From: Nemophila menziesii
Lineage: Eukaryota; Streptophyta; Magnoliopsida; Boraginales; Hydrophyllaceae
DNA length: 64,000 nt
Reading direction: 5' to 3'
Assembly (NCBI GenBank): GCA_029959085.1
Contig: JARWIR010000022.1
Coordinates: 1,426,001-1,490,000, forward strand
The translations under genes and the position numbers were made by a program. Positions 50,633 to 60,960 of this stretch are shown here, one piece after another (positions within the stretch are counted from its first letter, which is position 1; every line of letters begins with the position of its first letter). The notes under the pieces were generated by a model. It made no database searches, was not told the origin of the DNA, and worked only from the letters and a program-made list of their open reading frames with translations.

Positions 50633-52207
50633 TGGTGGTCCTTTGTGTGTTCTAAAAATACTGCAATAAGTGAGAGAACTATAACCGCAAGTGTACGGTT
50701 GTCCCAAGTAATAATAGTGATAAACAGGATCGTTCGCAGGGATGGTATGGTTGACTACAATGCTTATCAGTTAATGAATGGTTGCACTTATGAAAATAGT
50801 AAATGATTTGAATATTGATTGGTTGGTTTTGTATTAATCCTAAGTATGAAATACTAATATGAAAATGTAAATAAATGACAAGACGCAAGTAATAAATAGC
50901 TAGACGTAAGAAATGGAAGATAGTACTTGAGAGACGCAAGGGATCCTCCTAACTCTATTTCATATCATATGTTGTTTAAGGGTCAAATTGGTCAATTAAC
51001 ATTGGTCGGGATTCAAGAGTCTTTGTACCCCCGTCGGGGTGGACTACAAAGCTATTCTAGAGTGTCACTAGTCCCGTCAGGGTAAATATGATCCACTTTC
51101 GAATGATTAAGCTATTTGACCTCATTGGCCCTAAGATTAATTATGTTCGTCAGAATCAAATATTTTATATCTTATATTGAGTAATTAATTCCATACCTAA
51201 ACCCCCCGTCAAGATGATCCACATGCCACATATGTGGAATAGCTTAGATACTAACACCTGTTCTTAGTTAGCTACTCCAAAAACCGTGAATAATCACCAA
51301 TTACAGAATAATTTAAAAGACCCAATTTGATTTAATTAATTAAAACCCAAATTCAAACATATGAAGTTCAATAGTTTTAGGATTCACCCATTAAGCATTC
51401 TCAAGTACTAAGAAGAAATTAGCTCATGCTAATGGAAATTAAAACTAAATAAAAAGAAATAAGACTCATATTATTTTACAGAAATAAAAATAAGAAAAAC
51501 CTAATTTCCGGAATTAGATTCGGCTGTGAATGGAGATATAGACCCTCTCCAGTTCTTCAGCTTTCTTCTGCTTCCTTCGTTGACTTCTCTCTGATGCTTT
51601 TTCTTCTGAATAATGAGTTGTGTGAAAAATAGAAGTCAAAAGCTCCTTTTATAATGTGAAATACGGATTAGGCCTTTGTCTAAGGTTTAAGTTAAATATT
51701 AAAAGCCCAAATCCATTTTCTAAGCCCAAAATCCCGTAACTGCTAGACCACCTCCACTAAAACAGCTCTAACTTATTCGTTATAACTCTGATTGACCTCA
51801 AATCACTTGCTAAATTTCTGTAACTCGATAAGGAACATAATCTCTTCAAAGGTCAGCGGCTAAATCAACTTGTAAGTGCCTCGAAATCAGCAATCTTTGG
51901 CCTGTTTTCCAGATTTGCAGCTTCAAAATATAATTCTTTTCGGGATTTATCTTCAAACTTTGACTCCATATCACGATCTTTGACTTTCTTCTCGGATTCT
52001 CCTCCTAGCTAATATTCAAAACCTACATACTTTTCACTAAAATACACAAGATTACGCGCAAAAGTTTAATAAATTAAAAATACTAGAAATAAAAGAGGAA
52101 ATTCGGATTATTGCATATTTAGCCAAAAAGTCTATCAAAATATTCAATTAAACATAAAAAATGATGTCTCCCAAGAGTCTAAAATAAGAACAATTAGGGA
52201 GACATCA
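50633..52207 (-). repeat. 5' LTR of E2 (about 1.58 kb)
   Basis: Begins TGATGTCTCCC on the minus strand at 52207 and ends just before the primer-binding site. It aligns along its whole length with the E1 LTR, with scattered differences. TATA-like box at about 51654-51645. Confidence 0.9.
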
Positions 52208-52546
52208 CATGCCGGTGGAGTAAACACGAGCCCTCGGGTCTATGACTCGTGTTGTTTGCCGAGAGGGAGAAAAAAATCCAAGTGTCGCACCGGTATGCCG
52301 CCCAGACTACCGGTATGCCGGCCTGAAGGAAACACGAGCCCTCGGGTTTCATGACTCGTCTATTTTGACGAAGCGAGAATTTTCGAAAAGTAGCGCACCG
52401 GTATGCCGGTAACACCACCGGTATGCCGGCGCCCAAGAACACGAGGCCTCGGGTACTGATTCGGGTTTATTGCCGAGAGAAGCAAAAAGGAAGATCCTCA
52501 CCACCGGTACGCCGGCGATTTCTCTGGTATGCTGGTGCGATGGCGG
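52208..52546 (+). repeat. GC-rich tandem repeat of about 107 bp, three copies plus a partial
   Basis: Copies start at 52223, 52331 and 52438 with aacacgagccctcgggt (one base changed in the third). Each then has a gactcgt/gccgagag segment and two accggtatgccgg words (52289, 52309, 52397, 52417, 52503, and a decayed one near 52522). A partial copy precedes. It lies in the post-integrase region, in the same relative place as the palindromic gggtaccc-rich stretch of E1. Confidence 0.88.
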
Positions 52547-52955
52547 TTTTGAAGAGTTTTATTCCAATTCCACTTCTTACCTTATCAAGAAGAAACCCTA
52601 GCCTCTCTAATACAAATTTTTTAGACCCTAACCCTTTATATACCTGCACCACACCACTAAAACACCCAAGAACATTCAATCCTTCCTCCTATTCCATTCC
52701 AAACACACATCCAACACCACAATTCTTCAAGAAAATCAAGAAATCTTCTCCTTCAACCTTAAGCATCTTTATCAAAGCTTCAATCCTATTCATTAAACCT
52801 TCCCTAAGCCATTACATAATCATTACCCATCTCATATAACACCTAAATCCTTCATTACAAATCCTCAAAACATCAAATTTCAAAACTCTTCTCTAGTTTT
52901 TGATTATTTGAAGATTTTAGTTTGGGGTTCATTGAGATGACGAAGATTGGGAGGT
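52547..52955 (+). other. Spacer before the third ORF of D, with telo-box and TATA-like words
   Basis: No convincing ORF. It contains aaaccctag (52593-52601), accctaaccc (52625-52634) and tttatatac (52635-52643), then a C/A-rich stretch resembling a plant 5' leader, before the relict ORF that begins about 300 bp later. This could be an internal promoter, but the evidence is only motif-level. Confidence 0.3.
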
Positions 52956-53246
52956 CAAGAATACCATGAAGAGGAAGAAGAAGTGGGAGAACCTCTTATT
53001 ACTTTTGGTGTTGAAAGATGTAGTTGAAAGAATGAAAATTTGGAGGATAATCATGAAGAGGTGTTGACAACCATAGGAAAAGTCACATAAGAGTTGGAGC
53101 TTATACAAAACATATTACGTGGAGTGAGAAATGTTCAACATGCCACCTACGCAACACAAGGAGCTCAACCTACACGCAACCATGGAAACCAGTTTCGTGC
53201 TGGTTCAGCTACGTTTTCTTATCCCTTTTCTCATTTTTTTTATTAG
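52956..53246 (+). pseudogene. Relict post-integrase (third) ORF of D
   Basis: A 97-codon frame with two stops reads QEYHEEEEEVGEPLITFGVE, then NLEDNHEEVLTTIGKVT, ELELIQNILRGVRNVQHAT and GNQFRAGSATFSYPFSHF, ending at TAG. Just upstream, GAT GAC GAA GAT TGG GAG reads DDEDWE in another frame, so the ORF extended further left before a frameshift. It is acidic, then probably helical, without membrane segment or signal peptide. A matching relict lies in E1 (44486-44290). Athila-group elements are known to carry an ORF here; its function is not established from this sequence. Confidence 0.5.
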
Positions 53247-54690
53247 TTTTTATTTTCTTTCTTGAGTCTTTTTCGAGTTTTGGGGACACGACTCACTTTT
53301 GAGTTTGGGGCAGGGTTCGTTGCCTCATCTCAATTTTTTGTGTGTCACATGCTTTCAATAAAATTAATCTTAGGGTTGCGTTGACTGTAGAGTATTTTAA
53401 ATTCCCCCATCAAGCATGCTTTTTATGAATTTATGATATAAAATAGTTGAATTTAGGAGTTAGTGTAAATCGCACTTTGATTGCATGAAAATATGAGGTA
53501 ATTGATAGGAAGAATTAATGAACAATGCAAAAGAAGTAAACTTGTGCTTAAGGATAATGAGTGGTTTATAGAACGTGAAATCTGAATGAGTAGAGAACCC
53601 ACTTAGGTATGAACTAGAGGCAAGTTGTGTAAATAGGAAGATGATACAGGCAGTTCTTTGTTAGCCCTTTGAATCCTTTTTGGCCTTCTATCCCTGAATT
53701 AATTATATCCTTCTTAGCCAAATTTTTAGCCTTTAAGCCTTTCTTTTGTCGCCATATTATAAGCCAATATCCCTTTAGTTTTTTTTTTTGATATCCCTTT
53801 AGTTTGTTAGGCATTACTATATGACCCGCACTTGAATCACGATCCTGAGACTTCCTGTCTTGAGTTTGAGTTTGGGGTGGTGGGTCCACTATATGGGAAT
53901 TTACATTGGGGTGGGAGTTTTGAGCTTATCAATTGTGCTCTATTTATATTGTGATGATGATTCACAGGTTTATTATATTGTAACCCTTTGCCGGGGTAAG
54001 AGTAAATGAAAAAAAAAAGATATGAAAAGTTATGAAAAGAAAAAATTTATGAAAAAATAGCATGATATCTCAACATCAAAAAGAGAGTCATGACTATACA
54101 AAAGAAGAAAACAATTCATATGAAAAGAATATATTTGGACCGGCAAAAAGGAAATTTTTAGGTGAATCATCTTTAGTGCTTATTGGGTTTGGGATGCTAC
54201 ATTAGCACGTCAAATGGGTTGAGTGAGAACGTTATTCGAGTGTAAACTCAAGTTCTTGGACAGTTTGTTGATGGTAAGTGAGGAGAGAGCCAAAAGCTCA
54301 CTTCAAATTTACCAAATATACATATCATACCGTCCCTAAGCCAATATTAAAACCGTAAAGACCTCGTGATTCCTAGATACATAGTGGGTCTGTGATTCAG
54401 CTAATAGGGAGTATACTAAGTGGAGCGTTCAAAGCAAGTAAGGATCGAGCAACTCCCTATAGCCACCATCTTGAGATAAGTAATAAGCGTAACCTTCTAG
54501 CATATTGAAATTAATTTTGGATTGATATTATTTTGTGTTTGATTTTGCATGAAATGTGTATGTGTATATTAATTCTTAAATGATACTATATGAGATTTGT
54601 TTTAAAATGTGCTTTGGGAATATTTGCTAGATTCTACCTTCTGCGTTCACCTAAAAGACCTTTGTTTTTATTTTACTTTGTCGAGACGAC
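53247..54690 (+). other. 3' non-coding region of D
   Basis: AT-rich, without a credible ORF. It contains gagtttggggcagggttcg (near 53300) and a second gagtttggggt word (near 53871), resembling the sequence next to the polypurine tract. A 15-bp direct repeat atatccctttagttt (53767-53781 and 53791-53805) flanks a T-run. Confidence 0.5.
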
Positions 54691-54711
54691 AAAGGTTTGA
54701 GTTTAGGGTCT
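54691..54711 (+). other. Polypurine-tract region of D
   Basis: aaaggtttgagtttagggtc lies immediately before the TGATGTCTCCC start of the LTR, the expected place for the plus-strand primer. It is only partly purine, as in other copies of this word in the window. Confidence 0.5.
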
Positions 54712-56369
54712 TGATGTCTCCCTATTTGTTCTAATTATTAGACCTTTGGAGACATCCTTTTAGGTGAATATTTGACTTATTTGATAGACTTTTAGGCTTA
54801 TTTCTTCATATTACACTTTCTCCCCTTGGAATTAGACTATTTGCATTTTTAGAGCTTTTGTGTGTTAATTTGGTTATTTTTAGTGCAAAGTTAGTAGGTT
54901 CTTAAATTTTATGGAAAACCAATACAAGGAGGAGAAGTGATAATTAAAGTCTTAGAGTATTTTTAGTGTGTTAGGAAGTATTTCATTCGAGTTTCTAATT
55001 TTAGAGTACACTTTCTTATTTCTAGTCTTGATTTAATGATTTATTAATTTTTAAAGCATATGCGGTTTAATTATTTATTTATTGTGAAACTTTTAAAGAT
55101 ATATGGTATTTAATTAGAGACCAAGTCAAGTCTAAGAAGTAAAGGAAAGAGATATGCATGGAAATAAGAAGATTAAGGAAAGATATATGCAAAGAAGGAA
55201 AAGATAAAGTTGTCAAATAAATATGAAATTCCAGTCACATTCAAAGACGAGCTCATAACTCAAGTTTGGCTAGGAATTTCGGAGAATGGTATGGACCAAT
55301 GGATAGAGCTTTCTGAGACAAGTGATTTCGACTATTGGAACGTGTCAAACGGATAAGTATTGAAGGAGATATAACCAAAACAAATCAGCAACAAAATCTT
55401 ACCTTTCCTAGATTTTAGGGCTACGAATTAAAGAGTTCTTGACTTGTCTTCCACTCCAAGTAAAAGCGAATTAGGTCTTTCTAACACCTATAAATACACC
55501 CCCTTAGCCTCCTCTTATCACACACTTCAGAGATTTACACGAGAGGCTTAAGGTTTTCAAGTCAGAGCAAGAAGACGGATGAGAAGCTACCGCTGGAGGA
55601 ATTCCGTTCTTCCAACAACAGCCAACCCAACCATTAGGTTATCCTATTTCTTTTCTGTATTGAGAATTATGTATTCCTTTTTATTTATTTTAGTTTTTAA
55701 TTCCGTTATGAACTAATTTCTTTAGTACTTGAGAATCGCTATATGGGTTGAACCCATTTCTATTTAATTTATGTTTTCTGAAGTTGGGATTTAATGGTTT
55801 AAATTAGACTAGGTGTTTTGTGTTGACTATTATTTTGTTTTAATCACTAATTTTGAAGTCATGAATCAAACTTAGCTCATAGTAATTAAGCTATTCACTT
55901 TGGTCGGGAAGTGATCGCCTTGACGGGGGGGTTCAATTACAGACTTAGTTAATAGACGCGTAGTATTCGTTATTGACCATGACAGGCTTAACTAACCATC
56001 CAGCCAATGAGGTAAATTATTATTCATCTGAAAGTAGCTTATAATCGCCCTGACGGGGTTTGTAATACCGTAGGATATCTCCTAAGTCCATCCTGACGGG
56101 GATTAGGAGATATTAGATTCCCGACTAGCACAACAATACCAGTCTAGCCCTTAAACAGAAGCATTAATTAGATAGGTTAGGTGAAACCCTTGCGAGGATC
56201 AAGTACTCCTTCTCTTCTGAAGTTTAATTCTCTTTTACTTGTTTTATTTTATTTCAGTAATTTATTTTCTTGCATCTTTAATTTAGAAAAACCAAACAAA
56301 AATCTTTATTTTATTTTTCTGATAAGCAATTACTACTACTATTTGATTAGTACTAGAGTTGTACCTAAT
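54712..56369 (+). repeat. 3' LTR of D, interrupted near its end by element E
   Basis: Starts TGATGTCTCCCTATTTG and follows the layout of the other LTRs: inverted ggagacatcc word soon after the start, TATA-like box cctataaata (55487-55496), CT-rich leader, and three cctgacgggg-type words in the right half (near 55917, 56048, 56091). It stops about 100 bp short of the expected LTR end, at gtacctaat, where element E begins. Confidence 0.82.
55487..55496 (+). promoter_or_regulatory. LTR TATA box of D
   Basis: cctataaata in the middle of the LTR, at the place matching the TATA boxes of the other LTRs. Confidence 0.6.
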
Positions 56370-56915
56370 TGATTTCTCCCTAATTGTTCTTATTTTCGAC
56401 CCTTAGGAGACATCATTTTTTGTGTTTATGTAGTTAATTTGATAGACTTTTGGACTAAATATGCAATAATATGATTTTCCTCTTTTATTTCTAGCATTTT
56501 TAATTTATTAAACTTTTGCGCGTAATATTGGTATTAGTGTAAATTTTACAGGTTTTAGATGTTAGCTAGAAGAGGAATCCAAGAAGAAAGTCAAAGATTG
56601 TGAAATAGAGTCAAGACTTGAAGATAAATCCCGAAGATATTATTTTTAGAGCTGAAAATCTGTTTTCCAGGCCATAGATTGCTGATTTCGAGGTTCTTAA
56701 GCAATGATTTAGCCGCTAACCTTTGAAGAGAAAACATTCCTTATTGAGTTACGTAACTTTAGCAACTGGAATGAGGTCAATCGGAGTCATAACGAATCGG
56801 GAAAAGCCGTTTTAGTGAAGGTATATCAGCAGTTACGGGATTTTGGGCTCAGAATTTGGGCTTGGGCATTTAACTAGTGTTTTATTCTTAGGTCCAAGCC
56901 TAATCCGTTTTTCCA

Positions 56916-56924
56916 CCTATAAAA
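56916..56924 (+). promoter_or_regulatory. LTR TATA box of E
   Basis: cctataaaa, followed within about 100 bp by the CT/GA-rich presumed R-leader, as in the other LTRs. Confidence 0.6.
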
Positions 56925-57856
56925 CCAGCCTTTGACTTCTATTTTAAATACAATTCACATTCCACAAGATTAAACACCAGAGAGAAGCAACAAAAGGAAG
57001 AAAGAAGAAGCTACAAGAGCTGGAGAGGGTCTATATCTCTGTTCGTAGTCATTCCAATTCCGGAAATTAGGTTCTTTTTATCATTAATTTTGTAATCAAA
57101 TATGAATTCCATTTCTTTTAATTTAGTTTTTCTTTTTAATATGAGCTAAACATTTCATAGTGCTTGAGAACAATTAATGAGTGAATCCTAATCTTATTGA
57201 ATTACGAATGTTGAATTTGGGTTTCTGTTAAATTAAATTAGATTGGGGCTTTTACTCTTTTCTATAATTTGAGATTATTTACTGTTTTTAGCATCATGAA
57301 ATAGGGACAGGTGTTAGTATTTAGGATATTCCAATTAGTGGCAATTGGATCATCCTGGCGGAGGGTTTAAATACAGAACTATTTATTCAATTTAGGATAG
57401 AAGCTATTGATTCTGACAGTCTTAGCTAATCCTAGGGCCAATGAGGTAATAAACTTAAACATCCAAAAGTGGATCATATTTACCCTGACGGGACTAGTGA
57501 CACTCTAGGATCGCCTTATAGTCCACCCTGACGGGGTATAAGGAATTTAGAATCCCGACCATTGTAATTGACCAATTTAGCCCTTAAACAACATAAGTTA
57601 GGAAATAGGATTGGGAGGATCCTTGCGTTCTCAAGTGCTACTTCTCATATTGAGTTTTACATCATTTTACTTGCGTCTTAGCTTTTACTTGCATTTTAAT
57701 AATTTGTCTTTCATTTAGTAGCTTTAATAACAAAAACCAAACAAACATATTTTCTTTACTTGTTTTCATAAGTGCAACCATTCATTACTTGTTAAACATT
57801 GTAGTCAACCATCCCGTCCTTGGAACGAATATGTTTTATCATTTATACTACTTGGG

Positions 57857-57878
57857 ACAACCGTACACTTGCGGTTGT
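57857..57878 (+). other. U5 hairpin
   Basis: acaaccg and cggttgt form a 7-bp perfect stem around an 8-base loop, about 50 bases from the LTR end. The same stem is present in E1 and E2. Confidence 0.6.
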
Positions 57879-57931
57879 GGTTCGATTATTTATTGCATTT
57901 ATTTAAAACACACAAAGGACCACCAAGTTTT

Positions 57932-57949
57932 TGGCGCCGCTGCCGGGGA
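57932..57949 (+). other. Primer-binding site of E (tRNA-Asp)
   Basis: TGGCGCCGCTGCCGGGGA complements the 3' end of plant tRNA-Asp except for one position; tRNA-Asp priming is characteristic of Athila-type elements. Confidence 0.92.
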
Positions 57950-58059
57950 CGGTAGCGTGTGACCACGGTGTTTACCTTTAGTGATAGGTGCATTTATTTT
58001 ATTTTATCAGTTTTACGCTTTTTATTTGTTTATCTTTTTCAGGTTTTTAGGCTTGGTGT
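57950..58059 (+). other. Leader of E
   Basis: About 110 bases between primer-binding site and gag. The T-rich end (tttatctttttcag, to 58042) resembles a plant 3' splice site and is retained in E1. Confidence 0.5.
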
Positions 58060-59905
58060 ATGTGAAGAAGGCTATTCAAGGATCTAGAGCCAACACCTCC
58101 GATCCTTAGTAATCCAGAATCGTTGATCAGACTTGCTAACAAGAGAAGAAGAGAACGAGAAGCTTTAGAGGTAGAAGAATTAATTAACAGAATGGAAGAG
58201 ATAAATCTTCAAGATCAACAAAATAATCAACCAGGTCAACTAGGCGCAAATGGCCAACCTTTAGCGCCACCTGGCCTTATTCCTCCAATACCACCACTAA
58301 ATCCTAATCCTCAAGTTCAGATAGTGATGAATCAAGATCTGTGGTTTACTAATGGTCCACCAGAAGTTCCATTCCACGCTCCTGCTATAGGAGTAGGTGC
58401 TCCAGATATTAATGTTCCGCGATTCCGTCCAGATTCGGGTATGTTAGCTCAATTCCAAAATTTTGGGAATTTTCGTGGTAGACCCAGAAGATCCTCTTAG
58501 AGCAGTACAGAAATTTAAGCAGATATGTGATTCTTATATCACACAAGGAGTTTCAAGAGAACATATGTATTTTGCTGCGTTTAAATTTTTTGTTATTGAT
58601 GGAGCGAGTGAATGGCACGATACACAAGATCCTACGAAGATAACAAACTGGGACCAATTAGAAACTGCTTTCTTTGACAGGTATTACCCAAGTAATATGA
58701 GGTTAGATGCTGAATTAGAATTGACGCATTTCCGTCAAGAATATGATGAAACTGTGGGTAAGAGTTGGACAAGATTCCAGATGTGTTTACGTAGAGTTCC
58801 CGCTCATGGCTTTTCAGAACAACAACAGCTAAAAATCTTTTACAGAGGCCTTGATGGGACTTCGAGAGAGAAATTGGATACGTTATTTGGTGCAGGTTTT
58901 CTTCAAGTTCAACCCGCTCATGCTAAAATCATTTTAGAAAGAACAATCAAGAATGAAGTTGGGTGGAATTCAGTAAGAACACCGGTTAAAGGAGTGAATA
59001 ATGTTGATATGGAAGAAAAATTTGCTACACTTGAGAATAAAATTCAGAATACTATAGAGCAACAATTGAAACAGCTTACTTTAGCTGTAAAAGAAGGATT
59101 TTCGGGTAAGAAGGTAGCGGTGCAAGCTGCACAAGAGGTTTATATGTGTTCGATTTGCAGAGTAGATGATCATGATGAGGAAAATTGTCCGAATAATCAA
59201 GAGCCTGTGATGTTTGTGTCCAACAGAGGTAACTTCAATTCAAGTGGTAATGGATATCAGCCTAACAGAAACCATCCTGGGTTTCAATACTCAAATCCTA
59301 GTGGGGCAGCCAATCCTACATATGCGTATCAGCCGCGTCCCCAAGGTAACAACTATAATCCAATACCACACAACAATTATCAAGGAGGACAGAATCAGGG
59401 TAATTATGTACAAAGACAAGCTCCTCAGAATACGTACGATGAAACCATGAACCAAAAAGCCTTACCTGCCCATCCACAAGAAGGAGTAGTTACCGTTCAG
59501 AAAACAGTTGAAAGTTTAATTGCTCTTCAAACACAAGCTATGGAACGTCAACAAGCATCGGACGCAAACATGAAGTTGTTACAGAATCAAATAAGTCAAA
59601 TTAATAAACAACTGAATCAACGCCCACAAGGACAACTTCCTAGCGATACTGAGAATCCAATACAACGTGAAAATTGCAAAGCGGTTACATTACGAAGTGG
59701 TAAGAACCTTCCTCCACCTCCTTTTCCCGTTATGAAAGAGAAAGAAGTTCCAAGAAAAGAAAAGGAAGGGGGTGAGAAAGAGAATGAGAAAGATAGTGAG
59801 GTTGAAGAAATGGAAAGACCAAGAGAAGTTCCGAAAAAGAAAGATGATATTGTGATCAATCGCCCCCCACCACCGTTTCCATCTCGAGTTTAGAAAAAGG
59901 GTGAT
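58060..59905 (+). pseudogene. gag: gag of E (Athila-like), interrupted
   Basis: The ATG at 58060 is chosen by alignment with E1 and E2; its second codon is TGA where the others have CGA. The frame continues ESLIRLANKRRRER, a Pro-rich linker and SGMLAQFQNFGNFRG, then a 2-nt deletion near 58485 shifts it. The second frame carries the gag core (SEWHDTQDP, FFDRYYPSNMRLDAELEL, LRRVPAHGF), an intact CX2CX4HX4C zinc knuckle (CSICRVDDHDEENC), an Asn/Gln-rich region and a Lys/Glu-rich tail with PPPPFP. It ends at TAG 59891, in frame with the protease region. It would have encoded the RNA-binding capsid protein. Confidence 0.9.
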
Positions 59906-60600
59906 TTGGGTGATTTTCAGAAATTATTTAATAGAGTGAAGGGTCTAAGTATTAATATTCCGTTACTAGAGGCGATTCGAGATATTCCTAAGTATACAAA
60001 GTTCTTGAAGAGAGCCCTCACTAACAAAAGACCTTACTGTGATAATGAGATGATTGGTCTTCCTGAAGAGTGTAGTGCGATTTGCAAGAGTAAGTTACCT
60101 CCGAAGTTAGTTGATCCAGGGAGTTTTACGATTCCGATATCAATTGGAGAAGAACGGAAAGGAAAGGCTCTATGTGATTTAGGAGCAAGCATCAATTTGA
60201 GGCCCAAATCGATCTTTGATAAGCTAAAAATTGGAGAAGCAAGACCTATCTCTATGGTCTTGCAAATGTCGGACAGGTCTCTTGCACATTCTGAAGGCCG
60301 AATTGAGGATGTCCTCATTAAGGCAGGTACACTTATATTTCTAGTTGATTTCGTAATACTTGAGTACGATGCAGATAGAAATGTCCCCATTATTTTGGGT
60401 AGACCATTCCTAGCTACAGGGCGTACATTGATCGATGTAGAGAATGGCGAATTAACGATGAGGATTCAAGACGAGGAAGTCAAATTCAATGTATTTCGAT
60501 TTATGAATTTTCCAGATTCTCAAGAGGATTGTTTCCGAATGGATGTAGTTGAGCAGGCATCGCAAGAGGTATTTAATTGTTTAAATTTTGATGATATCTT
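59906..60600 (+). pseudogene. Retropepsin-like protease region of E
   Basis: Open in the gag frame after the TAG at 59891. It has the Athila-type preface (LSINIPLLEAIRDIPKYTKFLK), an active-site word CDLGASINL with Asp at about 60177, then ILGRPFLATGRTLIDV. Athila-group proteases use DLGAS where most retropepsins have DTGA. It would cleave the Gag-Pol polyprotein. The frame itself is intact across this domain. Confidence 0.87.
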
Positions 60601-60960
60601 GCAGGCTGCTTTGACATTAGATTCACCTGAGATGATGGAAGAGCTTAACGAAACAGTGGCAGCTCTTAATTCTGAAAATCCGAAGTATAGGCGTCTTGCC
60701 TATGAACCTGTGAGAGAACCGGGGGAGATTATTCCTAAAAATAAGCCTTCCATTGAATCCCCTCCAGAATTGGAAGAAAAACCATTGCCAACACACTTGA
60801 GGTATGCATATTTGGGTACTAATGAAACTCTACCTGTTATTGTTTCAGCTAATTTAACAGGTCCTCAAGAAGATAAACTGTTGCGTGTGTTGAGAGCCAA
60901 CAAAGAAGCAATAGGTTGGACAATTGCTGACATTAAAGGCATTAGTCCATCCTATTGTCA
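60601..60960 (+). pseudogene. Protease-RT linker of E
   Basis: Open in the protease frame, acidic and Pro-rich (IESPPELEEKPLPTHLRYAYL), ending with the IGWTIADIKGISPSYCQHKI segment that precedes RT in Athila and related elements. Confidence 0.75.

Larger units (their letters stand above)
49662..52207 (-). mobile_element. Element E2: Athila-like fragment (5' LTR, leader, partial gag)
   Basis: On the minus strand it has a full 5' LTR, primer-binding site and the first part of gag, cut where E1 is inserted. Its remaining gag, pol and 3' LTR would be expected on the far side of E1, but the satellite join at 44178 has removed them. Its own LTR start (52207) abuts post-integrase DNA of element D. 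Confidence 0.87.
52208..56369 (+). mobile_element. Element D: 3' half of an Athila-like element
   Basis: Post-integrase DNA with a GC-rich tandem repeat, a relict third ORF, a long non-coding 3' region, a polypurine tract and a 3' LTR starting at 54712. The left side is cut by insertion of E2 and the LTR is cut by insertion of E at 56369/56370. Its LTR is clearly diverged from those of E1, E2 and E, so it is an older or different subfamily. Confidence 0.8.
56370..57925 (+). repeat. 5' LTR of E (about 1.56 kb)
   Basis: Begins TGATTTCTCCCTAATTG, preceded by CTAAT as candidate target duplication, and ends near ccacca a few bases before the primer-binding site; the exact 3' end is uncertain by a few bases. 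It aligns with the LTRs of E1 and E2 in opposite orientation. TATA box at 56916-56924, three cctgacggg-type words in the right half, and a hairpin at 57857-57878. Confidence 0.9.

Noticed and set aside
52423..52839. 138-codon + strand frame over the GC-rich repeat and spacer of D
   Set aside because: It starts inside a tandem repeat, is Pro/Ser/Thr-rich from C/A-rich non-coding DNA, and has no counterpart in other elements.
53614..53889. 91-codon minus-strand frame in the D 3' region
   Set aside because: Lys/Gln-rich reading of AT-rich DNA containing a T-run repeat; no conservation or context.
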